Below are positions 1-7,129 of a stretch of 64,000 nt of DNA, in pieces. The notes under the pieces are model-generated. The model had not been told where the DNA came from and ran no database searches. It was given only the letters and a program-made list of their open reading frames with translations. Numbering within the stretch: position 1 is the stretch's first letter; each line of letters opens with the position of its first letter. The position numbers and the translations under genes are program-made. The DNA is from Pseudomonas sp. Fl4BN1 (lineage in GTDB: Bacteria; Pseudomonadota; Gammaproteobacteria; Pseudomonadales; Pseudomonadaceae): contig NZ_JAAARM010000008.1 of assembly GCF_009908285.1 (NCBI RefSeq), forward strand, positions 62,001 through 126,000. The letters run 5' to 3'.

Positions 1-708
1 CTTGATCATCTCCTGTCGCAGGGTCTGCAGCAGCTTTGAATCGCTCTCCACCCATTGCAGATTCTCTCTCGAGAAACAGGTCTGCCAGGTGGTGGTGACG
101 TAGTTGAGGCCGCCAAAAGCTCCCCAATTGAAGTTGAGGAAGCGATCGAGCATGCGGTATTGCCGGTTCAGGGTCAGGCCGCAGTTTTCGTCCCCCAGCA
201 CCAGCTTGTCGAAGTACAAGGCGGTGAAGGTGTTTTGCCAGGGGCTGACATCGACAAAGCGTGCCGGAGTGGGTGCGCTACTGCCAAAGGGGTTGCCCAG
301 CAGTTGGAAGTTCTTCCGGATCAGCGAGTCCTGGTCGATGTAGCTATTGGCCTGGAACTCGCCGCCGATGATTACCGAATGGGTGGTGTTGTAGTCGACC
401 GTGCCACAGGCGTTGTCGCCGAACAGGTCCCACTCCGCGGGAATCATCGGATAGTGGGTGGGGTCGCCGTTACCTGGTACCTGGAGCACATAATCGGGGA
501 CGTTTGCATAAGCCAGTGGGGCGATGCTCCAGGGCATAAGCTCGGTGTTGGCGTTCTTGTCGTTGATGTCGTAGTAGGACAGGAACGGCCAGTTCATCTG
601 CATCTTCACGGCGTCATACAGTGGATACACGTCGTTGTTGTTGGCTGTTGGCGGGTTCCAGAACATATGGCCGTTGAGGTAGATCCGGGGAAAGTTCAAG
701 ACGCTCAT
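1..708 (-). CDS. Unrecognised protein, last visible gene of the ebo operon (3' end outside window)
   Basis: An open frame of 236 codons starts at ATG 706-708 behind a good Shine-Dalgarno (AAGGAG, 7 nt upstream) and stays open to the left edge, so the C-terminus is missing. The product begins MSVLNFPRIYLNGHMFWNPP and is rich in Asn, Trp, Tyr and Phe. It has no signal peptide or membrane segment that I can see, and I do not recognise the family. It lies 10 bp downstream of the CXXCH protein gene, so it should be co-transcribed with the ebo genes. Being in the operon suggests a role in the same metabolite pathway, but that is inference only. Confidence 0.75.
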   Translation of the reverse strand, partial: MSVLNFPRIYLNGHMFWNPPTANNNDVYPLYDAVKMQMNWPFLSYYDINDKNANTELMPWSIAPLAYANVPDYVLQVPGNGDPTHYPMIPAEWDLFGDNACGTVDYNTTHSVIIGGEFQANSYIDQDSLIRKNFQLLGNPFGSSAPTPARFVDVSPWQNTFTALYFDKLVLGDENCGLTLNRQYRMLDRFLNFNWGAFGGLNYVTTTWQTCFSRENLQWVESDSKLLQTLRQEMIK

Positions 709-718
709 GGGCTGCTCC

Positions 719-1891
719 TTAGCGTTTCCACTGGGCGCGTTTGAGCGACCAGACGTAATCCAGTTTCTGATAACCGACAAAGTCGGAGGCCGGCAGCACG
801 CTGGTGGGATAGACGATGCCGTCATTCTCGGGCAGGGCGAAATTGAAGAAGCTGTTCTGCTTCGAGTAGGCCGCGGTGTTGTGGCAGGCCAGGCACGATG
901 AATGACTCTGGAACGCCGACTCCATTTGCGAGTTGGCCAGTAGTTTGGGTTGTGGCTGGTGCTGGTCGAATTGCACGCCGATCAGTTCGTACTGCCCCAG
1001 CGCCGGGTACTGCTGCTGGAAGCTGGCATTGACTGGTTGGGCCAATGGGGTGGGGCCGGTGATGTTGGTCATCGGCTTGGCCGGCATATCGTTGGTGACC
1101 GTGTATTTGCTGTTGTTGACGTTCTCGAAGGTGGTCCAGACCCAGTCCGGGGTCAGTTTGTTGATCACGTGCATGCCGCTGAGGGCGGCATAGCCGACCT
1201 GATACTGGCCTTTCTTGTCGACGTAGTAGGCCTGGGTGATGTAGTAGCCGTCCCGGCTCAGCGTGGTCTTGAACGCCTGGTCGAGGGCGATCCACAGCCA
1301 AGCGGTTTTCAACTCCCAGGCGGTGGCGGGGAAGTCCAGGTCGCTGGTCAGCGCGGCAATGCCGTTGCGGTTGTAAAGCTCTTTGTCGACGATGAGGTTG
1401 AAAGTGTCCTGGCCCATCATCAGGTGGAAGCGTACCGACTGGCCGCGTTGCGCCTCGGGCACCTGGTTGCCCATTTGCAGGACCAGGCCATCGACTTGCT
1501 GGGTGCCGTTGTCGGTGCTGCCATCGTTGTCGCTGCCCAGGTTCTGGAACGCACCCTTGGGGTCCATGCCCTGGCTTTGCGCCAGTTGCAGCACCCGGGC
1601 TGGCACTGGTTCGCGCTGGGCGTAGGGCAGGGGCGGCTGGCCCTCGCTCTGATAAACCTGCTCGGAAGGCTTGAAGGCTTCCCAGACCCGCTGTGTATTA
1701 CCGGCGCTGACCGGCTGGTTGAGGCAGACGAACCAGTTCCAGGCCATGGTTTCTGGACTCTGCTTGAAGGTTGTCAGGGTGCCGGCCGGATTACCTGCGA
1801 AGTTGAGGAAGGTGCTGCAATCAAAGGTGCTCTGAGCTTGAGCGAAACCGCTCAACAGGCTGAGCACTGCTATAGGGATGGTTCGCCGCAT
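719..1891 (-). CDS. Secreted c-type haem-motif protein of the ebo operon
   Basis: The 390-residue product has a clear signal peptide (MRRTIPIAVLSLLSGFAQAQ), so it is probably periplasmic. Near the C-terminus it has one haem c motif, C333-L-A-C-H337, within SHSSCLACHNTAAY. The first 300 residues look like a globular domain of unknown function, so this is not a simple small cytochrome c. The ATG at 1889-1891 is preceded by AAGGAG, and the gene overlaps the end of eboF by 22 bp, implying translational coupling. A periplasmic haem protein fits an oxidative or electron-transfer step on an exported metabolite, which is inference. The haem motif is seen directly; the family is not known to me by name. 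Confidence 0.8.
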   Translation of the reverse strand: MRRTIPIAVLSLLSGFAQAQSTFDCSTFLNFAGNPAGTLTTFKQSPETMAWNWFVCLNQPVSAGNTQRVWEAFKPSEQVYQSEGQPPLPYAQREPVPARVLQLAQSQGMDPKGAFQNLGSDNDGSTDNGTQQVDGLVLQMGNQVPEAQRGQSVRFHLMMGQDTFNLIVDKELYNRNGIAALTSDLDFPATAWELKTAWLWIALDQAFKTTLSRDGYYITQAYYVDKKGQYQVGYAALSGMHVINKLTPDWVWTTFENVNNSKYTVTNDMPAKPMTNITGPTPLAQPVNASFQQQYPALGQYELIGVQFDQHQPQPKLLANSQMESAFQSHSSCLACHNTAAYSKQNSFFNFALPENDGIVYPTSVLPASDFVGYQKLDYVWSLKRAQWKR

Positions 1892-3315
1892 GGAATCTCC
1901 TTGGCCTGAGCCGTGTCGTCATAGGGGCGCCCTAGGAAATGCTCTAGGAGCAGTTGCTTTACCGCAGTGGCCGGCAGGTACTCCGGCAGTGGTAAATCAC
2001 AATCGGTGATCAGCAGGGGCCCGACCTGGTCGTTGCTCGGCAAGCGTCCATGGCTGCCGCGAATCAGTCGGGTGTCCAGGGGAATCAGGTCCATGTAGTA
2101 GCGAAAGCCGAGCTTTTTCTGTAGCAGGCGGCGTGCTACCCGTAGCTTGGGAAAGCGGATGGCCGGGTCGATGAACAATTCCAGCGGGTCGTAGCCCGGT
2201 TTACGGTGGATATCCACGGTGCGGGCGAAATCCGGGGCCAGGCGGTCGTCGAACCAGTAGTAGTAATCGAACCAGGAGCCCGGAGCGGCCACCGCCACCA
2301 ATTCACCACTGCGCGGATGATCGAGCTGCCAGGCCCGCTGCTCGGTTTTATCCAGCACCTGCTCGATGCCGGGGTGGCGCTGCAACAGCGCCTTGACCCG
2401 GGCGACATCCGCAGGCTGGCGCACGTAAACGTGGGCGATCTGGTGGTCGGCCACGGCAAAGGCGGCGCTGGCGCCGGGGTCGAGCAACTCCCAGCTCAGG
2501 GAGCGGCGTACCTCAAGCAAGCCTTGTTCACGCAGTAGGCGGTTGATGGAAATGGACTGCTGTACCGGCTCGATGCCGTATTCGGAGAGCAGCATCACCG
2601 CCGCGCCTTGCTGCTCGGCAAAGTCCAGCAGGCGTCCGACTTCATGGTCGATGGCCTGCACTTCGTCACTGATGGACGGGTGCTCTGGCCCCAGGCGTTG
2701 CAGGCTGTAATCCAGGTGCGGCAGGTAGATCAGTTGCAGGTCGGGGCGAGTGATCTGGAATTCGGCAATGGCGCAGTCGACGATCCAGCGGCTGGAAGCG
2801 ATCCCTGCCATGGGGCCCCAGAAGCTGGCAAAGGGGAATTCGCCGATCTGCTGTTCGATGCGTTCATGCAGGCCCGGCGGCGACGAATAGAGGCCGAACA
2901 TCTTGCGCCCGTCGGCCGGGTAGTGCGGCCTCGGGGTAATGGCCGCGTCCACCTGGGCGTACATGTTGAACCACCAGAACAGCTGGCTGCAGCGCAGGCC
3001 GGGGATTTCCCGTTGCAGGGTCTGCCAGACCTTTTCACCCTGGATCAGCGCATTGGGCTGCAGCCAGAAACGCACTTCGGCCTGGTCACGAAAATACCAA
3101 CCGTTGCCGACGATACCGTGCTCCGACGGCGGCAGCCCGGTGAGGATCGAGGCCTGTACAGTCGAGGTCACGGCGGGGAACACCGGTCGCAGCTTGGCCA
3201 TTTTCGCGCGTCGCAGCAGGGCGTTGATCCGTGGTGTGGCCGGTCCCAACAAGCTCGGCGTGAGCCCAACCACGTTGATCAGCAGCAAGGGTTGGCGCAG
3301 GCGCTCAGTGGGCAT
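1870..3315 (-). CDS. eboF: EboF-like alkaline phosphatase / nucleotide pyrophosphatase family protein
   Basis: The 481-residue protein belongs to the type I phosphodiesterase/nucleotide pyrophosphatase branch of the alkaline phosphatase superfamily. The segment FPAVTSTVQASILTG (T50 as likely nucleophile), followed by LPPSEHGIVGNG, is the typical catalytic block. Later, LLSEYGIEP and RGSHGRLP supply probable metal ligands. The start at 3315 is preferred over 3321 because AGGAGG sits 9 nt upstream of it and only 3 nt from the other ATG. It overlaps eboE by 11 bp. Ebo proteins are linked to metabolite traffic towards the periplasm (scytonemin in cyanobacteria) and to nematode repellence in P. 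fluorescens (EDB locus). The substrate here is unknown. Confidence 0.85.
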   Translation of the reverse strand: MPTERLRQPLLLINVVGLTPSLLGPATPRINALLRRAKMAKLRPVFPAVTSTVQASILTGLPPSEHGIVGNGWYFRDQAEVRFWLQPNALIQGEKVWQTLQREIPGLRCSQLFWWFNMYAQVDAAITPRPHYPADGRKMFGLYSSPPGLHERIEQQIGEFPFASFWGPMAGIASSRWIVDCAIAEFQITRPDLQLIYLPHLDYSLQRLGPEHPSISDEVQAIDHEVGRLLDFAEQQGAAVMLLSEYGIEPVQQSISINRLLREQGLLEVRRSLSWELLDPGASAAFAVADHQIAHVYVRQPADVARVKALLQRHPGIEQVLDKTEQRAWQLDHPRSGELVAVAAPGSWFDYYYWFDDRLAPDFARTVDIHRKPGYDPLELFIDPAIRFPKLRVARRLLQKKLGFRYYMDLIPLDTRLIRGSHGRLPSNDQVGPLLITDCDLPLPEYLPATAVKQLLLEHFLGRPYDDTAQAKEIPCGEPSL

Positions 3316-4543
3316 GGGCATGCGCCTCCTGAGAGATGGACTGCGCACGCAGCAAATGCCGTTGGCGCAACTGGCCTTCGACCCATTGCAACTCCGCCGC
3401 TATGCCTTGCAGCAGGGCGTGCTGAGTGTCCGGGCGCAGGGCACCGGGCAAAACATTCCAGCTGTAGGTTTCCACCTCCAGTACCGGCTGGAAATGCGGA
3501 TGCGCGGCCAGGAAGTCGAAGGTCTGCATCAGGGCCTGTTGACTGCCACTGAGCTCCGTCAGCAGGAACTGCTCGCTGAACAAGGGCACGTGGAAGTGAA
3601 TCCGCAACTCAGGGCATTGCCCCTGCGTCGCCTCCACGGCTTGCAGTGCCGCTGGCAGATCGGCCCAGGCCAGCAATTGTCCCTCGATGTCCCGGGCTTT
3701 CACCTGATGCAGGTAGGTGGCTTCGGCGAAGTTGCCCAGGGCCTGCAGCACCTGCTCGCGGCGTTGACGGTCAGCGAACGGCAGGTGGCAGATCAGCGCG
3801 TTGGACAGTTGGATCTTGCCCACCGGTATGCGCGCCTGCAGCAGCCGTTGCAGCGACTGGTAGCAGTCCTCGAAGAGCACCGCCTGGTGGCAGACATCGA
3901 AGCACAGGGCGAGATAGCTGTGATGGGGATCGGTGGCTTGCCAGCGTTTGAAAAAGGCGATGGCCTGCTCTGTGTTTTCCAGCACGCAGTCCGGCTCCAT
4001 CTCCAGGCACACCACGATTTTCTTGCCGCTGTGCCGATGCAGGCTGGCCAGCTCGGCGGTCAGTTGCCGCAAATGGTCTTCGGCCCGTTGCTGCTGCTCG
4101 TCGTCCCAGGTGGCGGCATAGCCGAGGGGCACGCTGGAAATCACCCCTTGATGGCAGTCCAGAGGCAAGGCGATGGCGAGGAACCTGGCCAGTTGCAGGC
4201 TGTATTCCAGGCGCTGCGGCTCGGCCCAGGTCGGCCGATAGACCTCGGCCTTCACGGCACCCTGATGAAACTGGCCGTAGGGAAAACCGTTGAGGGATGT
4301 CAAGCGCAACCCGCAGTCACGCAACTGGTCGAGGAATGCCGCACACACTTCTGGTTGCTGCAGTTCGGCGGCGGCCTGGGCGCTGATCCACAGGCCGCTG
4401 TCCTGCACCGCCAGCCCACGCTGACGGCGTACTTCCTGGAAGTGCTCCTGAATTGATAGCCGCAGGCCGGCCACGTCCCGGGCCGGGTGCACGTTGCTGC
4501 AGTAACCGATCTGCGCGGCGCTCCAGCCGGCCCGGGTGCTCAT
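3305..4543 (-). CDS. eboE: EboE-like sugar-phosphate isomerase/TIM-barrel protein
   Basis: The 412-residue protein looks like the xylose-isomerase-like TIM-barrel family assigned to EboE (metabolite traffic protein). Features include IGYCSNVHPARD near the N-terminus, LEMEPDCVLEN, and ALCFDVCHQAV in the middle, with acidic and His residues that could bind a metal. There is no signal peptide, so it should be cytoplasmic. The ATG at 4541-4543 overlaps the eboB stop (ATGA), and its end overlaps eboF by 11 bp, so it sits in a tightly coupled operon. The reaction is not known; isomerisation or a related step on a sugar-like precursor is inference from the fold. Confidence 0.85.
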   Translation of the reverse strand: MSTRAGWSAAQIGYCSNVHPARDVAGLRLSIQEHFQEVRRQRGLAVQDSGLWISAQAAAELQQPEVCAAFLDQLRDCGLRLTSLNGFPYGQFHQGAVKAEVYRPTWAEPQRLEYSLQLARFLAIALPLDCHQGVISSVPLGYAATWDDEQQQRAEDHLRQLTAELASLHRHSGKKIVVCLEMEPDCVLENTEQAIAFFKRWQATDPHHSYLALCFDVCHQAVLFEDCYQSLQRLLQARIPVGKIQLSNALICHLPFADRQRREQVLQALGNFAEATYLHQVKARDIEGQLLAWADLPAALQAVEATQGQCPELRIHFHVPLFSEQFLLTELSGSQQALMQTFDFLAAHPHFQPVLEVETYSWNVLPGALRPDTQHALLQGIAAELQWVEGQLRQRHLLRAQSISQEAHAHAH

Positions 4544-5424
4544 TTGACCACCGGGTCCTGGCCCCGCAGGGCGGAGTTTTCCTGCCATTGGCGGCGTTGG
4601 TCGATAGGCAGTGGGGTGCTCACCAGCTGTTTGTCCAACTGCCCGCTCTGGGCGAAAAAATCCACCGGGTTGTGGAACAGCACCTGTTCCACCTGGGCCT
4701 CGGTGAACCCGGCGGCGAGCATGGCCTGGCCGGTCTTGGGCACCTTGAGCGGATCGCTGATGCCCCAGTCGGCAGCGCTGTTGACCACCATCTTCTCGGT
4801 GCCGTACTCCTTGAGCAGGGCCACCATGCGCTGTTCCGACATCTTGGTATTGGGGTAGATGGAGTGCCCACGCCAGCAGTCGCTATCGAGTACCAGCGGC
4901 AGGGTCAGTTCGTTGAGGTGATCGATGATCACCAGGTGCTCGGCGATGGCCACTTCGCGGATCACTGCCAGGGTGCGCTTGGTGCCACCGATCTTGTCAC
5001 GGTGCGGGGTGTGCACCAGCACCGGCAAGTTGAACTGTTTGGCCAGTTCCAGTTGCGCGGCGAGAAACCGGTCCTCCTCCGGCGTGATGTCGTCATAGCC
5101 GATTTCACCTACCGCCACCACGCCGTCCTTGACCAGGTAGCGCGGCAGGATCTCCAGTACTTCGTTGGCCACCGACAGGTCGTTGGCTTCCTTGGGATTG
5201 AGGCCAATGGTGCAGAAGTGATGGATGCCGAACATGCTGGCGCGAAAGCGCTCCCAGCCCAGCAGGGTGTCGAAATAGTCGATGAAGCTGCCGACGCTGG
5301 TGCGCGCCTGGCCCTGCCAGAAGGCTGGCTCGATCACCCCGGTGATCCCGGCGGCGGCCATGTTCTGGTAGTCGTCGGTGGTGCGGCTGACCATATGGAT
5401 ATGCGGGTCGAAGTACTTCGGCAT
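4540..5424 (-). CDS. eboB: EboB-like TatD-family metal-dependent hydrolase
   Basis: The 294-residue protein begins MPKYFDPHIHMVSRTTDDYQ, with the H8-x-H10 metal motif of the TatD/amidohydrolase TIM barrel. Further likely metal ligands lie in LVHTPHRDK, IIDHLNE and SAADWG. The start at 5424 has AGGGA seven bases upstream; a longer in-frame extension upstream lacks family similarity. It follows eboA after 56 bp, the largest gap in the operon, and its stop overlaps the eboE start. The substrate is unknown. In other ebo clusters this gene is always adjacent to the UbiA-like and DHQ-synthase-like genes, as here. Confidence 0.87.
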   Translation of the reverse strand: MPKYFDPHIHMVSRTTDDYQNMAAAGITGVIEPAFWQGQARTSVGSFIDYFDTLLGWERFRASMFGIHHFCTIGLNPKEANDLSVANEVLEILPRYLVKDGVVAVGEIGYDDITPEEDRFLAAQLELAKQFNLPVLVHTPHRDKIGGTKRTLAVIREVAIAEHLVIIDHLNELTLPLVLDSDCWRGHSIYPNTKMSEQRMVALLKEYGTEKMVVNSAADWGISDPLKVPKTGQAMLAAGFTEAQVEQVLFHNPVDFFAQSGQLDKQLVSTPLPIDQRRQWQENSALRGQDPVVK

Positions 5425-5480
5425 GGTGAGTCCCTGATGTGGCGGTAGAAAAACAGTGATGAGGTCCGGCCTGAGGTGGT

Positions 5481-6248
5481 TCAGGTGTCGCTCGCAAGAT
5501 GTTCGAGCCAGTGCGGTGGCAGTCGTCGCTGCTGGCACAGCCCGCGCAGACGCTGGCGCTGGGCCTGGCTCAAGAGTTCGAAGGCGATGGCCTGGGGCAG
5601 CCCGTCGGAGACGGCGCGTTCGGCGGCCAATTGTTCTTCCATCAGCTCCAGCGCCAGCTGGTTGAGGTCGACACTGCGACGCTGGGCCAGGCCGTTGATC
5701 CGGCGGCTGTCCAGGCCCATGCCCAAGCTCTTGAGCACTAACTGATGGAATGCCCGGTCGTGGTAATGCTGAGCGGGGAAGGGGTTGTCCAGGGCGATGG
5801 CCGCGAACACTTCGCGGTTGTTGGTGCGTCCTGCCTGGAGCGCGAGATCCAGATTGAGGCCGGTTGTATCCAGGTCATCCAGGACCTTGAGCAGCACGCT
5901 TTTCTCCTGATCGTCGCCCCAGAGAAACAGCTGGCGCAGCAGGCCCAGCTGATCGGCGCCAGCCTGCTGTTCGAGGAGTTGCGCCAAGAGCAGCGCACGA
6001 GCCAGTTGGGTGCGGGTCCAGCCTTGGCTATTGGGCACCGGTTCGTCGCCGAGGTGGCGCTTGCACTGACTGCTGAGCAGCACCAGGGTATTGGCCGACG
6101 GCTGCCGGGCCAATTGCTCAAGGGCCTCCAGCCACCAGTTGCGGCGGTTGTCGTCGAGTTGCCCATCGAGTAGCCGGCGCCGCTGGGCAAAGGCTTCATG
6201 GCGGATGGCTAGCGGGGGCGCGGTGGGGGAAATGACGTCCATGGTCAT
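5481..6248 (-). CDS. eboA: EboA-domain protein
   Basis: The 255-residue helical, Leu/Gln/Arg-rich protein has no signal peptide or membrane span. It carries a pattern typical of EboA: WLEALEQLARQPSANTLVLL near the N-terminus, VFAAIALDNPFPAQHY in the middle and FHQLVLKSLGMGL after it. The ATG at 6248 overlaps the eboC stop as ATGA; a second in-frame ATG lies two codons later. The open frame extends far upstream through eboC, but that extension is antisense-frame noise with atypical composition. EboA has no assigned biochemical function. Its role in the pathway is inferred from conserved neighbourhood only. Confidence 0.82.
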   Translation of the reverse strand: MTMDVISPTAPPLAIRHEAFAQRRRLLDGQLDDNRRNWWLEALEQLARQPSANTLVLLSSQCKRHLGDEPVPNSQGWTRTQLARALLLAQLLEQQAGADQLGLLRQLFLWGDDQEKSVLLKVLDDLDTTGLNLDLALQAGRTNNREVFAAIALDNPFPAQHYHDRAFHQLVLKSLGMGLDSRRINGLAQRRSVDLNQLALELMEEQLAAERAVSDGLPQAIAFELLSQAQRQRLRGLCQQRRLPPHWLEHLASDT

Positions 6249-7129
6249 GTCGGCTTGATCCAGCGTTGAAGGTGGGGAAGCAGGAAAAACACCAGCACGC
6301 ACAGCAGGCTGCCCAGGGGTTGATTGGCCAGGGCCAGTACCAGGGCATCGAACAGCGGCAGGGCGGCCAGGCCGGCACCGATGAAGGCGCGGATCTGCCG
6401 TTGTTGCGGGTTGGCCAGGTGGCGCCGGTAGTGCCAGCCCAACCAGCCGAGCCACAGCAACAGGACCAGCCAGAACACGCTGTTGTCGGCATAGGCTGCC
6501 AGGGCCAGGGGGCTGAGCATGAGCAGCAGCGGCAGGCGGCTGAGCAGTTGGTTGCGATGTTCCAGTCGGGCCAGATAGGTCAGGCCGGCGATGTAGGTAC
6601 CCAGCAGCGCGGCGCACAGCCACAGGGGCTGCGGCGGCATGGCCAGGCTGGCGGCGGCGGTCAGGTACAGGGCCGAGCGGCAGCCGCCCATCAGCCAGAC
6701 GCTGTGTGGGTAATTTTTGTGCAGCAGGTTGTAGGCCAGGATAAACAGTAGCAACAACCCGGCGCTGGCCAGCAGCCAGTGCGGCTGGGCGATCAAGTGA
6801 CTGAGCCCCAGCACCGAGAGCATCGCCAGCAACAACAGTGCGGCGGTGGCTAGGCTCACCTGGGTGCGACTGACCAGGCCGAGGACAATCGGGCGCGGGT
6901 TGTGGTGCTGCTGGTCCCAGTCGGCATCCAGCAGGTCGTTGAGCAGCATGCCTGCCAGGTACAGCGCCGACAGCGCCACCAGCAACAAGGTCCAGACCAG
7001 CGGTGAGGGCGGCGCCAGGGTGGTGGCGCTGCTGGCCAGCAGTGCGGCGGCCAGGGCATTGGTCCACACCGTCGGCAGGTTGGTGACCCGTCCCAGGGTT
7101 AGCCAGGTGGTCAGTGAGGAATGGCTCAT
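6245..7129 (-). CDS. eboC: EboC, UbiA-like membrane prenyltransferase
   Basis: The 294-residue polytopic membrane protein has about eight to nine hydrophobic helices and the first Asp-rich motif of the UbiA superfamily, N64-D-L-L-D68-A-D-W-D72. This motif normally binds the Mg-diphosphate of a prenyl donor. A second, weaker polar region follows in LARLEHRNQLLSRLP. UbiA proteins transfer prenyl or related groups to aromatic or other acceptors inside the inner membrane. The acceptor here is unknown, though the adjacent DHQ-synthase-like EboD could supply a cyclitol-type precursor (inference). It overlaps both eboD and eboA by 4 bp (ATGA). Confidence 0.9.
   Translation of the reverse strand: MSHSSLTTWLTLGRVTNLPTVWTNALAAALLASSATTLAPPSPLVWTLLLVALSALYLAGMLLNDLLDADWDQQHHNPRPIVLGLVSRTQVSLATAALLLLAMLSVLGLSHLIAQPHWLLASAGLLLLFILAYNLLHKNYPHSVWLMGGCRSALYLTAAASLAMPPQPLWLCAALLGTYIAGLTYLARLEHRNQLLSRLPLLLMLSPLALAAYADNSVFWLVLLLWLGWLGWHYRRHLANPQQRQIRAFIGAGLAALPLFDALVLALANQPLGSLLCVLVFFLLPHLQRWIKPT

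Noticed and set aside
950..1909. Long plus-strand open frame opposite the CXXCH-protein and eboF genes
   Set aside because: It is a mirror frame of high-GC coding DNA with low-complexity Val/Gly/Gln composition and no ribosome site or family match.
2939..4456. 505-codon plus-strand open frame opposite eboE and eboF
   Set aside because: It lies wholly antisense to genes with clear catalytic motifs and coupled starts; its product has no recognisable features.
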